Assembly (NCBI GenBank): GCA_017643585.1
Contig: JAEPND010000011.1
Span: 1 to 64,000, forward strand
DNA from: Maricaulis sp.
Lineage (GTDB): Bacteria > Pseudomonadota > Alphaproteobacteria > Caulobacterales > Maricaulaceae
Length of the DNA stretch: 64,000 nt
Direction of reading: 5' to 3'
The translations under genes and the position numbers were made by a program. A model generated the notes under the pieces. The model did not search any database and was not told the origin of the DNA. It worked only from the letters and a program-made list of their open reading frames with translations. Of the stretch, positions 9,030 to 17,664 are shown one piece after another (within the stretch, counting starts at the first letter, position 1; every line of letters starts with the position of its first letter).

Positions 9030-10457
9030 CTATTTTTTCGGTGCGGAGATATGGATCGGGTGGCCCAGCGCGGTCAGCGCCGATTCGAGGAAACCCTCGG
9101 TCAGGGTCGGGTGGACGTGGATTGTGCCGGCGATGTCTTCCAGGCGCGCGCCCATCTCGATGGCCAGCGCGAACTCGCCGGAGAGTTCCGAGACATGCGT
9201 GCCCACGGCGTGGATGCCGAGGATGACATGATCGCTCTCACGCGCGGTGACGCGGACAAAACCGCCGTCCGTGCCCGCTTCCATGGACAGGTAACGACCG
9301 GACGCGGCAAGCGGGAATTTGCCGGTGATGACCTCTTCGCCCTTGGCCTTGGCCTCGTCCGGGGTCAGGCCGACGCCGACCACTTCCGGCTCGGTGAAAC
9401 AGACCGCTGCGATGGAGACCGGATCAAAGACCCGCTTGTGCCCCGCGATCAGCTCGGCGACCATTTCACCCTGGGCTGTGGCCTTGTGCGCCAGCAGTGG
9501 TTCGCCGACGACATCACCGATCGCCCAGACATTGCGCATGCCCGTGCGGCACTGGTCATCAACCTTGATGAAACGACCATCAACCAGGTCCAGCCCCATA
9601 TTCTCGACACCCCAGCCATCCAGGCAGGCCTTGCGGCCCACGGCGACCAGGATCTTGTCGGCTTCAATGCTCTGGGTCTCGCCCTTGGCGTCCTCGTATT
9701 CCAGAACGGCCATACCGCCCTTCTCCGTCATGCCCTTGGCCTTGCAGGAGAGGTTCACGGCGACCTTGTGCTTCTTCAGCCACATGGTGATCGGACGCGT
9801 GATTTCCTTGTCATAGAGCGGAAGAATGCCGTCAGATGCCTCGATGAACGTGACTTCGCTGCCCAGCTTGCGGAAAGCGATACCCAGCTCGAGACCGATA
9901 TAGCCCGCACCAACGACAACCAGCTTCTCCGGCTTTTCGGAGAGGTCCAGCGCGTCGGTGGAGCCGATCACCTTGTCGCCAAACGGCAGGAAGGGCAGCT
10001 CGACCTCAACCGAACCGGTGGCCAGCACGACATGCTCGGCCGTTATCTCGATCTCGCCCTCATCGGTGTCGACAACACAGGTTTTGGCGTCCTTGAACCT
10101 GGCCCAGCCGGAAATGTGTTCAACGCCCGCAGCCTTGATCAACTGGCCCACACCACCGGTCAGCTTGGAGACGATGCCGTCCTTCCAGCCCACCAGCTTG
10201 CCCATGTCCAGCTTCGGCGCTTCGGCCAGCGAGATACCGAGCTCGTCCTTCTCGGCGTGCTTGGACATTTCCTCGTACTTGGTCGCGGCATGGATCATCG
10301 CCTTGGAGGGGATACAGCCACGATTGAGACAGGTTCCGCCCAGACCGTGCTTGTCGACGATGATCGTATCCAGACCCAGCTGGCCCGCACGAATAGCCGC
10401 CGGATATCCACCCGGACCACCACCAATGATGAGAACCTGGCACGAACGTGTCTGCAT
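9030..10457 (-). CDS. lpdA: Dihydrolipoyl dehydrogenase (E3)
   Basis: A 475-residue flavoprotein that reoxidises dihydrolipoamide on 2-oxoacid dehydrogenase complexes, passing electrons through FAD to NAD+. Seen: the FAD motif GGGPGG (12-17), the redox disulfide in GGTCLNRGCIPSK (Cys43, Cys48), the NAD motif VVGAGYIGLELG, the second FAD motif (AIGDV) and the C-terminal HVHPTLTE with the catalytic His and Glu. An AAGGAG site fixes the start at 10457. It is 3.7 kb from the branched-chain complex genes E1 and E2, which lack their own E3, so it probably serves that complex (inference). Confidence 0.95.
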   Translation of the reverse strand: MQTRSCQVLIIGGGPGGYPAAIRAGQLGLDTIIVDKHGLGGTCLNRGCIPSKAMIHAATKYEEMSKHAEKDELGISLAEAPKLDMGKLVGWKDGIVSKLTGGVGQLIKAAGVEHISGWARFKDAKTCVVDTDEGEIEITAEHVVLATGSVEVELPFLPFGDKVIGSTDALDLSEKPEKLVVVGAGYIGLELGIAFRKLGSEVTFIEASDGILPLYDKEITRPITMWLKKHKVAVNLSCKAKGMTEKGGMAVLEYEDAKGETQSIEADKILVAVGRKACLDGWGVENMGLDLVDGRFIKVDDQCRTGMRNVWAIGDVVGEPLLAHKATAQGEMVAELIAGHKRVFDPVSIAAVCFTEPEVVGVGLTPDEAKAKGEEVITGKFPLAASGRYLSMEAGTDGGFVRVTARESDHVILGIHAVGTHVSELSGEFALAIEMGARLEDIAGTIHVHPTLTEGFLESALTALGHPIHISAPKK

Positions 10458-10545
10458 GGGGATGCTCCTTGGAATAAATGGCTGCGAAACCAATGAGGAT
10501 TTGCGAGGCATTTAGCGTCTTGCGACGCAAAGGAAAAGAGCTGCG

Positions 10546-10752
10546 TCAGGAAGCGCGGTTTTTCGACATAAATTGCCGCGCGAGCGAGACCGCAACAGAG
10601 CCTGCCGTGAGAACGCCCAGACTGCCGAAAATGATCAGCGGAAGATCAAGCGGATCGACGCCCAGACGGCCATAATTGAACATCAGCGCAAACACGCCGA
10701 CGCCCCAAACGGCGACCACACTGACACACTGATCCCAGATCTGCTTGAGCAT
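10546..10752 (-). CDS. Small two-helix membrane protein
   Basis: 68 residues, start chosen at MLKQIWDQC behind AGAGG. Two hydrophobic stretches (about residues 10-27 and 35-56) separated by YGRLGVDPLDLP, and a basic tail, suggest a two-pass inner-membrane protein. No family was recognised. It is upstream of lpdA on the same strand, with about 90 bases between. Confidence 0.55.
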   Translation of the reverse strand: MLKQIWDQCVSVVAVWGVGVFALMFNYGRLGVDPLDLPLIIFGSLGVLTAGSVAVSLARQFMSKNRAS

Positions 10753-10824
10753 TTGCCTCTCCCTGCCCCGACAGGACACCGCGCCTGTCCGGGGGTCAAG
10801 TCGGCTTCGCGATTGATGGCAGTG

Positions 10825-10841
10825 TTGGATATTGTATCCAA
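10825..10841. promoter_or_regulatory. Palindromic operator, GntR-like
   Basis: TTGGATATTGTATCCAA is a perfect 7-bp inverted repeat around a 3-base centre, 43 bases upstream of the aldehyde dehydrogenase start. The pattern resembles sites of FCD-type GntR repressors that control sugar-acid genes (known for the family). No GntR gene is in the window, so the regulator would be elsewhere. Confidence 0.55.
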
Positions 10842-10884
10842 TTTAGCGTTCTGGCATGAAGACCTCACAGTCAGGAGAAGCGGC

Positions 10885-12447
10885 ATGATCATCGGCACAC
10901 ATCTTATTGCGGGCGAATGGGTCGACAGCGGTCGCGTCTTCCGCTCCAGCCCGGCTTCGGGGCGTCCCAGGGAGTATTGCGGGGGAACACCGGAACTGGT
11001 GGACCAGGCCTGCGCCGCAGCCGAGGACGCCTTTTTCAGCTATGGCTACACAACAGCGGGCGAACGAGCGGACTTCCTGCGCAGCATCGCGGACGAGATC
11101 GAGCTGCGCGGTGATGCAATCACCGAGATTGCGCACGCGGAAACCGGCCTGCCCGAAGCGCGGCTGATCGGCGAACGCGGCCGGACCACCACCCAGCTTC
11201 GCCTGTTCGCTGACACGATTGTAGACGGCCACTATCTCGACCGCCGACATGATGAGGCGCTGCCCGAACGACAGCCCCTGCCCCGGCCGGACCTGAAACT
11301 GATCCAGCGCCCTGTGGGTCCGGTCGCCGTGTTCGGTGCCTCTAACTTCCCGCTCGCCTTCTCTACCGCCGGCGGTGATACCGCCGCCGCACTCGCAGCG
11401 GGCTGTCCCGTCGTGGTCAAGGGCCACAGCGCGCATCCGGGAACCGCGGACCTTGTCGCGCAGGCCATCCATGCCGCCATCAAGACCGGCAAGCTACACC
11501 CGGGCGCATTCAGCCAGATCCAGGGCGACACACACGATGTTGGCGCCTGGCTGGTGCAAAACCCGCATATCCGCGCCGTCGGTTTTACAGGATCACTTGC
11601 GGGCGGCCGCGCCCTGTTCGACCTCTGTGCCGCACGCGAGGAGCCGATCCCCTTCTTTGGCGAGCTGGGGTCAGTCAATCCGATGTTTGTACTGCCCGAG
11701 GCCCTGGCCGCACGCGCCGGGGCCATTGCCGCCGGCTGGGCGGCCTCGCTGGTGATGGGGGCGGGCCAGTTCTGTACCAATCCCGGCATCGCAGTCGTCA
11801 TCGCTGGCGATGATGCCGACGCCTTCATACAGGCCAGCATGGCGGAGCTGATGACGGTCGACAGCCAGACCATGCTCACAGACGGCATCGCGCAGGCCTA
11901 TCGCGATGGCAGTCAGCGTGTCCGCAGCGTCAAAGGCGTCGATGAAGTGCTCGGTACGGCCTGCGAGGGCCGGGCGGCGAAACCCAACCTCTTTGCCGTA
12001 TCCGGTGAAGACTGGCTCGCCAATCCAGCCCTGGGCGAAGAAGTTTTCGGCCCGCTCGGCCTGGTGGTCATTGCCCGCGACAGCAACGAAATGCAGACCA
12101 TCGCCCGCTCGCTGGCAGGCCAGCTGACCTGTTCGCTGCACTTGGACAGCGCCGATACGGATCTGGCGCGGCGGCTGATGCCCGTCCTGGAACGCAAGGC
12201 CGGTCGCATCCTGACCAATGGCTTCCCGACCGGGGTCGAGGTCAGCGACACCATGGTGCATGGTGGGCCCTACCCGGCCTCCACCAATTTCGGGGCAACC
12301 AGTGTGGGCACGATGGCCATCCGGCGTTTCCTGCGCCCGGTCTGTTACCAGAACATGCCCGACGCACTGCTGCCGGAGGCGTGGTCGACCGAGACAGGCG
12401 ACGGGGACCGCACCGCGCGCGAATTGCTGCCGGCGGAGACCGACTAG
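10885..12447 (+). CDS. 2,5-dioxovalerate (alpha-ketoglutarate semialdehyde) dehydrogenase
   Basis: A 520-residue aldehyde dehydrogenase that would oxidise 2,5-dioxopentanoate to 2-oxoglutarate, the last step of non-phosphorylating pentose, sugar-acid or hydroxyproline catabolism. Seen: the GFTGS nucleotide-binding turn, Glu in FFGELGSVNP, the catalytic Cys297 in GAGQFCTNPG, EEVFGPL and a C-terminal GGPYPASTNFGATSVGTMAI plus FLRPVCYQNMPDALLP, characteristic of this subfamily. Start chosen behind AGGAGAAG. A palindromic operator precedes it. No other sugar-acid gene lies nearby. It overlaps the TetR gene by 4 bases at the stop codons. Confidence 0.85.
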   Translation: MIIGTHLIAGEWVDSGRVFRSSPASGRPREYCGGTPELVDQACAAAEDAFFSYGYTTAGERADFLRSIADEIELRGDAITEIAHAETGLPEARLIGERGRTTTQLRLFADTIVDGHYLDRRHDEALPERQPLPRPDLKLIQRPVGPVAVFGASNFPLAFSTAGGDTAAALAAGCPVVVKGHSAHPGTADLVAQAIHAAIKTGKLHPGAFSQIQGDTHDVGAWLVQNPHIRAVGFTGSLAGGRALFDLCAAREEPIPFFGELGSVNPMFVLPEALAARAGAIAAGWAASLVMGAGQFCTNPGIAVVIAGDDADAFIQASMAELMTVDSQTMLTDGIAQAYRDGSQRVRSVKGVDEVLGTACEGRAAKPNLFAVSGEDWLANPALGEEVFGPLGLVVIARDSNEMQTIARSLAGQLTCSLHLDSADTDLARRLMPVLERKAGRILTNGFPTGVEVSDTMVHGGPYPASTNFGATSVGTMAIRRFLRPVCYQNMPDALLPEAWSTETGDGDRTARELLPAETD

Positions 12448-13040
12448 GCCGACGCGCGCAGACGCAGCAGCTGGCCCTCGATCACCGCGGACACCTGGTC
12501 GGTGAGGAAGGCTTCCATCTCCTGTGGATCACGCGGTGCCAGCGTCATGGAGCTGGCCAGGGAGACAAGACCGTAACTTGTCCCCAGCGCCGAGAAGACC
12601 AGGTCGCGGCAGGTGGCGCTTTCGGCTGTTTCGCCCAGCGCCAGCCGGGCCGAGGCCATGAGATGGTCCAGCATCGCCCGGACCGCGGCTTCCAGCGCCG
12701 CCCCGTCGAACATCAATTCGCGCGGCCGCGACAGCATCAGTGCGTGGAGATGCGGTCGTGCCAGGGCAAAGCGGATGGACGCGGTGAAGTCTCGCTGCAG
12801 CCCCGCCTCTCCCTCTGCGCTCAGGAGCGCGGACAGGAGATCGCCAAAACCCTCCGCAGCCACCTCAGCCAACAGACGGTCGCGATCGGTGAAATGCCGA
12901 TAAATCGCACGATGATCCACGCCCACCCTGTTGGCCACAGCCCGCATGGTCACCGCATCCGGGCCATCGGCCTCGGTGATCGCCAGCGCGGCGGCAATGG
13001 CCTCGCCGCGCACCTCGCCGTGATGATAGCGCTTGCCCAC
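12444..13040 (-). CDS. TetR family transcriptional regulator
   Basis: A 198-residue regulator: an N-terminal TetR helix-turn-helix (about 12-60, AVANRVGVDHRAIYRHFTDRDRLLAEVA) and a helical ligand-binding domain with a WHG-like C-terminal part. It starts 1 base after the stop of the upstream thioesterase gene, so the two form an operon. A perfect TGTCACC-ATT-GGTGACA palindrome in front of that operon is a likely autoregulatory site. Confidence 0.9.
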   Translation of the reverse strand: MGKRYHHGEVRGEAIAAALAITEADGPDAVTMRAVANRVGVDHRAIYRHFTDRDRLLAEVAAEGFGDLLSALLSAEGEAGLQRDFTASIRFALARPHLHALMLSRPRELMFDGAALEAAVRAMLDHLMASARLALGETAESATCRDLVFSALGTSYGLVSLASSMTLAPRDPQEMEAFLTDQVSAVIEGQLLRLRASA

Positions 13041-13041
13041 C

Positions 13042-13491
13042 CTAGCCGGTCTTCTTGATGTGCCAGGCCACCGTCATTTCCGCGCAAGTGTTCTCGTCGG
13101 CATCGCGGATATCGACATGGACGTCGAACACGACCTTGCCGTCCGCGTGGAAGGCTTTCAGCGCTTCCTCTGCCGGGATGCTCGCCGTCGCGATCGCCGT
13201 GATATCGGTCTTGGCCGTCTTCACATACTTGATCGAGGCATTGGCCGCGACGGGACGCGCCGCCAGCAGCTGGTCCGCCATCACACCGCCCATCGCCGCA
13301 CCGGACGCCGCCTCGCCCAGCGTGAACATCGCCCCGGCATGCATGGTCTGGATATGGTTCTCCACCTCGCCGCGCTTGGCCAGCGTGGCCACGCCCCGCT
13401 CGGCCGAAACCTCTTCCAGCCTCACGCCGGTATAGTTCGCAAACGGCACGCTGGCAGCCATGTGCTGCTTGATCATTTCAAAGATTTCCAT
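13042..13491 (-). CDS. PaaI-like thioesterase / DUF4442-type hotdog protein
   Basis: A 149-residue single hotdog-fold protein. The stretch NHIQTMHAGAMFTLGEAASGAAM corresponds to the H-x-G-A-x-x-x-x-x-E active region of PaaI/DUF4442 thioesterases. It is first in an operon with the TetR gene, which probably represses it. Substrate unknown; a fatty-acyl or aromatic acyl-CoA is the usual guess. Confidence 0.8.
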   Translation of the reverse strand: MEIFEMIKQHMAASVPFANYTGVRLEEVSAERGVATLAKRGEVENHIQTMHAGAMFTLGEAASGAAMGGVMADQLLAARPVAANASIKYVKTAKTDITAIATASIPAEEALKAFHADGKVVFDVHVDIRDADENTCAEMTVAWHIKKTG

Positions 13492-13507
13492 CGATCCAAC
13501 CTTGTTA

Positions 13508-13524
13508 TGTCACCATTGGTGACA
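13508..13524. promoter_or_regulatory. Palindromic TetR-type operator
   Basis: TGTCACCATTGGTGACA, perfect 7-bp arms with a 3-base spacer, lies 17 bases before the thioesterase start codon in the only promoter region of the thioesterase-tetR operon. Position and symmetry fit autorepression. Confidence 0.6.
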
Positions 13525-13655
13525 TTGGATATAGAGGAAGGTGTGAACGTTGGGAAGGTGTAAGGGATAAGACGACGGGATTGGGAGCGAGCGTGCCGAA
13601 GAGCTGGAGATGACCAGGCAATTCGCGCACTCGGCGCAAATGTGTTGCTCACCTT

Positions 13656-13768
13656 GTCATCCCGGACGCAGGCCCGGCCCTGAGCCGGGCGGAGATCCGG
13701 GACCCACTGATGGTGCTCTGGATCCCCGCTTTACGCCCCGCTTTCGCGGGGCCTCCGGCGGGGATGAC
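13656..13768. repeat. Intergenic mosaic repeat with GTCATCCC ends
   Basis: Begins GTCATCCCGGACGC and ends GGCGGGGATGAC, with internal inverted segments (GGCCCGGCCCTGAGCCGGGC; GCCCCGCTTTCGCGGGGC). This end pattern is a familiar dispersed element of alphaproteobacterial intergenic regions (recalled, not searched). The rest of the gap 13525-13810 shows nothing else. Confidence 0.65.
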
Positions 13769-13810
13769 AAACGCATAATTCTTGAGCGCGCGCTGCATTC
13801 AGGCGCAGGT

Positions 13811-14014
13811 CTATTTGCGCTGGCTTGAACGCGTCAAAAGCCAGACTCCGAGAGCAACAAGACCGAAGCTTGGTGAAAGCCAGACCATGAGATGCCACAG
13901 GGGCACGACATCTGTGCCATTCGCAAAGGCCCACATGCCATAAGCCGCAAACGCCATTCCGCTGGCGATGAGGATAAGAATAACGCCGAGAATCCGCACC
14001 AATACGCGACCCAA
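13811..14014 (-). CDS. Small two-helix membrane protein
   Basis: 67 residues with two hydrophobic segments (about 5-30 and 42-60) and a basic C-terminus (TRSSQRK), consistent with a two-pass inner-membrane protein. No family recognised. It lies alone between the repeat element and the terminator of the bkd operon. Confidence 0.5.
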   Translation of the reverse strand: MGRVLVRILGVILILIASGMAFAAYGMWAFANGTDVVPLWHLMVWLSPSFGLVALGVWLLTRSSQRK

Positions 14015-14080
14015 TGTAAACGTCCACCGCTGCTATCGAACACGACGCTACCAGTGAACGATATTCAGGCAACTCGAATC

Positions 14081-14117
14081 AAAAACGGGACACCTCGTCG
14101 AGGCATCCCGCTTTTTC
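14081..14117 (-). terminator. Terminator of the bkd operon
   Basis: GCGGGA and TCCCG enclose an inner CCTCG/CGAGG stem, flanked by A5 on the left and T5 on the right, so it can work in both directions. It is 27 bases beyond the E2 stop codon. Confidence 0.75.
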
Positions 14118-14142
14118 GTGTTCAATCCGGCCCCGGCCGCGA

Positions 14143-15414
14143 TCACATGAACAGTGTCGCCGGGTTCTCCAGATAGCCCTTCACACGCTGGATCAGCATG
14201 GCGGCGTCATAGCCGTCGACAATGCGGTGATCGAAACAGCTGGACAGGTTTAGCACTTTGCGCGGCACGACCTGGCCGTCCGCATTGTAGCGCGGCAGGG
14301 TCTGCATCTTGTTGACGCCGATGATGGACACTTCCGGCGCGTTCAGGATCGGCGTTGTGACCAGGCCACCAATGGCCCCCAGCGAGGTGATGGTGATGGT
14401 CGAGCCGGACAGCTCGTCCTTGGTCGCCTTGCCATCCTTGGCGGCGGAGCCCAGGCGTTTCAGCTCACCGGCGATCTCGAACACGTCGAGGCTCTCGGCA
14501 TGCTTGATGACAGGGACCATCAGGCCGTTCGGCGTCGCTGCGGCGACACCGCAATGCACGGCGTCATACTTGGTCAGCAGCATGTTCTCGCCGTCAAAGT
14601 GCGCATTGGCCTGCGGGGTTTCCGGCAGGGCCTTGGCCAGCGCCATGACAAGGAAGGGAATGAAGGTCAGCTTGGCCTGGTCATCCCGCTTGGACTTGTT
14701 GAGATGCGCGCGCAGCTCTTCCAGCGCCGTGACGTCGATTTCCTCGACATAGGCGATGTCCGGAATGGTGCGCTGGGCGTGGGACATATTCTCGGAGATG
14801 CGGCGACGCAGGCCGATGATTTTCTCCTCGGTCACGCCAGTGCGCGGTGCACGTACTGCGGAGCCACCGCCCGCACGCGCGGACAGGCGACCGCCGGAAG
14901 CGATGAAATCATCCATGTCCTGGTGGGTGATACGTCCCGCCGGACCGGTCCCCGGGACCGTGCCCAGATCGATATCCGCATCCAGCGCACGCTTGCGCAC
15001 GGCCGGGCTGGCCAGGGCACGCTCGCCTGCCGGGCGTGCAGCGACAGTCGGAGCAACAGCCGCCGGAGCGGGCTTGGCCGGAGCTGCTGGTTTCGGCTCT
15101 TCCTTGGCCGGTGCAGCCTCTTCAGCCTTGGTTTCTTCCTTGGCGGGAGCCTCCTCGTCAGCCGGAACAGCGCCATCGACGGCGATGAACATGATCTCGG
15201 TGCCGACAGCGATGATCTCGCCCGGCTCACCGACCAGCTTGGTCACCGTACCGTTCACGGCACAGGGAATTTCCACCGTTGCCTTGTCGGTCATCACGTC
15301 GAGAACGTGCTGGTCCTCGGTGACCGTGTCGCCTTCCTTGACGTGCCACTCAACGATTTCCGCTTCGACGATACCTTCGCCGACATCGGGCATTTTATAG
15401 CGGTATTCGCTCAT
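14143..15414 (-). CDS. bkdB: Branched-chain 2-oxoacid dehydrogenase E2 (dihydrolipoyl acyltransferase)
   Basis: 423 residues in the canonical E2 order: one lipoyl domain (1-80, lipoyl-lysine Lys44 in TDKAT), an Ala/Pro/Glu/Lys-rich linker (about 85-130), an E3-binding domain (about 133-170, ASPAVRKRAL to GRITHQDMDDF) and the catalytic core (about 195-423) with His396 and Asp400 in DHRIVDG. It transfers the acyl group from E1 to CoA and scaffolds the complex. Third gene of E1a-E1b-E2 with 3-base gaps. Four-gene bkd operons also contain E3; here lpdA is separate. Confidence 0.94.
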   Translation of the reverse strand: MSEYRYKMPDVGEGIVEAEIVEWHVKEGDTVTEDQHVLDVMTDKATVEIPCAVNGTVTKLVGEPGEIIAVGTEIMFIAVDGAVPADEEAPAKEETKAEEAAPAKEEPKPAAPAKPAPAAVAPTVAARPAGERALASPAVRKRALDADIDLGTVPGTGPAGRITHQDMDDFIASGGRLSARAGGGSAVRAPRTGVTEEKIIGLRRRISENMSHAQRTIPDIAYVEEIDVTALEELRAHLNKSKRDDQAKLTFIPFLVMALAKALPETPQANAHFDGENMLLTKYDAVHCGVAAATPNGLMVPVIKHAESLDVFEIAGELKRLGSAAKDGKATKDELSGSTITITSLGAIGGLVTTPILNAPEVSIIGVNKMQTLPRYNADGQVVPRKVLNLSSCFDHRIVDGYDAAMLIQRVKGYLENPATLFM

Positions 15415-15417
15415 TGC

Positions 15418-16431
15418 TTATGCCTCCAGAACTTCGCGCATGGCGGTGGTGAACCGGGTCAGGCCCGGGAAATAGGCCCACTCATGGGCGTGCGGGTAAG
15501 GCGTGTCCCAGCCGGCGATCCGGTAGATCGGCGTTTCCAGCGCGTAGAAACACTCTTCCTGGATCTGCGCAGCCAGCTCGGCACCGAAACCAGAGGTACG
15601 CGGCGCTTCCTGGGCGACGATGCAGCGGCCGGTCTTGTTGACGGATTTGGCAATCGTCTCGATGTCGTAGGGCACCAGCGTCTTCAGATCGATGATCTCG
15701 GCATCAATGCCCTCACGCTCGGCCGCCGCCAGGGCGACGTGCACCAGCGTGCCATAGGTGATGATGGAGACATCATTGCCTTCGCGCACGACCTCGGCCT
15801 TGCCGATCGGCAGGCTGTAATGCTCTTCCGGCACCTCGCCCTTGGGGTGTTTGCCCCAGGTTTCCAGCGCCTTGCCCGGATCACCGTCGAACGGACCGTT
15901 ATAGAGACGCTTGGGCTCGAAGAAGATGACCGGGTCATCGCTCTCGATGGCAGAGATCAGGAGCCCCTTGGCATCATACGGGTTGGACGGCATGACGACC
16001 TGCACACCCGGGATCTGGGTGAAGAAGGCTTCCGGGCTCATCGAATGGGTCTGGCCACCGCGGATACCACCGCCACAGGGCGTGCGGATGGTCACCGGCG
16101 TGGTGAACTGGCCCGCGGTCCGATAGCGGATGCGGGAGAGTTCAGAGACGATCTGGTCCAGCCCCGGGAAGATGTAGTCGGCAAACTGGATCTCGGCGAC
16201 CGGGCGCATGCCCTTGACGCCCATACCGATAGCCATGGCAATAATCGCCGCCTCGTTGATCGGCGCGTCGAAGGAGCGGTCCAGGCCGTATTTTTCCTGC
16301 AGGCCGGCGGTGACACGGAAAACGCCGCCGAAATAACCGGCATCCTCACCGAAAGAGACCACGTTCGGGTCTTTTTCCAGCATGTTGTCGAGCGCTGAAT
16401 TGAGCGCCTGGATCATGTTCATCTTGGCCAT
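15418..16431 (-). CDS. bkdA2: Branched-chain 2-oxoacid dehydrogenase E1 beta subunit
   Basis: A 337-residue transketolase-type beta subunit. It has the pyrimidine-binding half (INEAAIIAMAIGMGVKGMRPVAEIQFADYIFPGLDQIV, with the Glu that activates thiamine diphosphate) and the C-terminal transketolase domain (LKTLVPYDIETIAKSVNKTGR). It works with E1 alpha to decarboxylate branched 2-oxoacids from Val, Leu and Ile. It starts 3 bases after the E1-alpha stop, so translation is probably coupled. Confidence 0.94.
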   Translation of the reverse strand: MAKMNMIQALNSALDNMLEKDPNVVSFGEDAGYFGGVFRVTAGLQEKYGLDRSFDAPINEAAIIAMAIGMGVKGMRPVAEIQFADYIFPGLDQIVSELSRIRYRTAGQFTTPVTIRTPCGGGIRGGQTHSMSPEAFFTQIPGVQVVMPSNPYDAKGLLISAIESDDPVIFFEPKRLYNGPFDGDPGKALETWGKHPKGEVPEEHYSLPIGKAEVVREGNDVSIITYGTLVHVALAAAEREGIDAEIIDLKTLVPYDIETIAKSVNKTGRCIVAQEAPRTSGFGAELAAQIQEECFYALETPIYRIAGWDTPYPHAHEWAYFPGLTRFTTAMREVLEA

Positions 16432-16434
16432 GAT

Positions 16435-17664
16435 TTAGACTCCCAGATCCTGGCGCTGGCGACGCAGGCGCCAGTCCGGTTCGACATAGACATCTTCGAA
16501 GATCGTGTGGGTCGGCGAGAGCGGCCCGTCATGCAGCGTGCCGTGGCTCTCCGCTTCCTTGTAGGAGGCGATGACCAGCTCGTTGAGCTCTTTCTCGAGC
16601 GCCTCGTGACGCTCCTCATCCCACTCGCCCAGACCGATCAGGTGTTGTTTCAGGCGCTCGACCGGATCGCCCAGCGGCCATTTCTCTTCCTCGGCCTTGG
16701 GGCGATAGCCCGACGGGTCATCCGAGGTGGAGTGCGCATCGGCGCGATAGGTGAAGCTCTCGATGATGGTGGCACCATGGCCCGCACGGGCGCGTTCAGC
16801 CGCCCATTGCGTCGCCGCATAGACCGCCAGGAAGTCATTGCCATCAATGCGCAGGGACGCCAGGCCGTACCCCAGGCCCTTCTCAGCAAAGGTATTGCCC
16901 TGACCGCGCGCGACACCCTGGAAGGTCGAGATCGCCCACTGATTGTTGACGACGTTGAGAATGACCGGCGCCTTGTAGGTCGAGGCCAGCACCAGCGCGC
17001 CGTGGAAATCACCTTCCGCAGACGAGCCTTCACCGATCCAGGAGGCGGCGATCTGCTTCTCGCCCTTGAACTGGCACGCCATCGCATAGCCCACAGCCTG
17101 CGGGAATTGCGTAGTCAGATTGCCGGAGATCGAGAAGAAATTGCCTTCCGCCCAGGTGTAGTGGACCGGCAGCTGGCGACCCTTGAGATTGTCACGGCTG
17201 TTGGAGATGCAGTGACACATCATGTCGACGATATCGCGACCGCGCGCGAACAGGATGCCCTGTTGGCGGTAGGACGGGAAAATCATGTCCGTATTGTCCA
17301 GCGCCATGGCGGCGGCGACGGCAACAGCCTCCTCGCCGGTGGACTTCATGTAAAAGCTCATCTTGCCCTGACGCTGCAGCTTGAGCATGCGGTCGTCATA
17401 GACGCGCGTCAGCACCATGTGCTTGAGGCCCTCGCGCAGGACATCCGCGTCCAGCTTGGGATCCCACTCACCCACCGCCTGGTGGTTATGGTCCAGGACG
17501 CGGACCAGTCCGAGCGCGAGGTCACGAGTCTCGCTGCCATCGATATCCACGGCCGGCTTTCTGGCCTCGCCTGCCGGCGGGATTTCGATATGGGAAAAAT
17601 CAGGCGTGTCGCCAGGCCGGGCGTGCGGCGCGGGGACGTGGAAGCGGGGATCAGATTGCGTCAT
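16435..17664 (-). CDS. bkdA1: Branched-chain 2-oxoacid dehydrogenase E1 alpha subunit
   Basis: A 409-residue thiamine-diphosphate subunit. The cofactor motif is GEGSSAEGDFH followed by NNQWA, and the phosphorylation-loop-like RADAHSTSDDPSGYR is characteristic of branched-chain rather than pyruvate E1. A long N-terminal segment (about 1-60) is typical of this branch. First gene of the operon. It diverges from an Lrp-type regulator across 411 bases, the same arrangement as bkdA1/bkdR in Pseudomonas (established for that genus). Confidence 0.94.
   Translation of the reverse strand: MTQSDPRFHVPAPHARPGDTPDFSHIEIPPAGEARKPAVDIDGSETRDLALGLVRVLDHNHQAVGEWDPKLDADVLREGLKHMVLTRVYDDRMLKLQRQGKMSFYMKSTGEEAVAVAAAMALDNTDMIFPSYRQQGILFARGRDIVDMMCHCISNSRDNLKGRQLPVHYTWAEGNFFSISGNLTTQFPQAVGYAMACQFKGEKQIAASWIGEGSSAEGDFHGALVLASTYKAPVILNVVNNQWAISTFQGVARGQGNTFAEKGLGYGLASLRIDGNDFLAVYAATQWAAERARAGHGATIIESFTYRADAHSTSDDPSGYRPKAEEEKWPLGDPVERLKQHLIGLGEWDEERHEALEKELNELVIASYKEAESHGTLHDGPLSPTHTIFEDVYVEPDWRLRRQRQDLGV

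Noticed and set aside
14500-16398. 632-residue open frame opposite E2 and E1 beta
   Set aside because: Crosses two well-supported genes on the other strand and has no recognisable motif.
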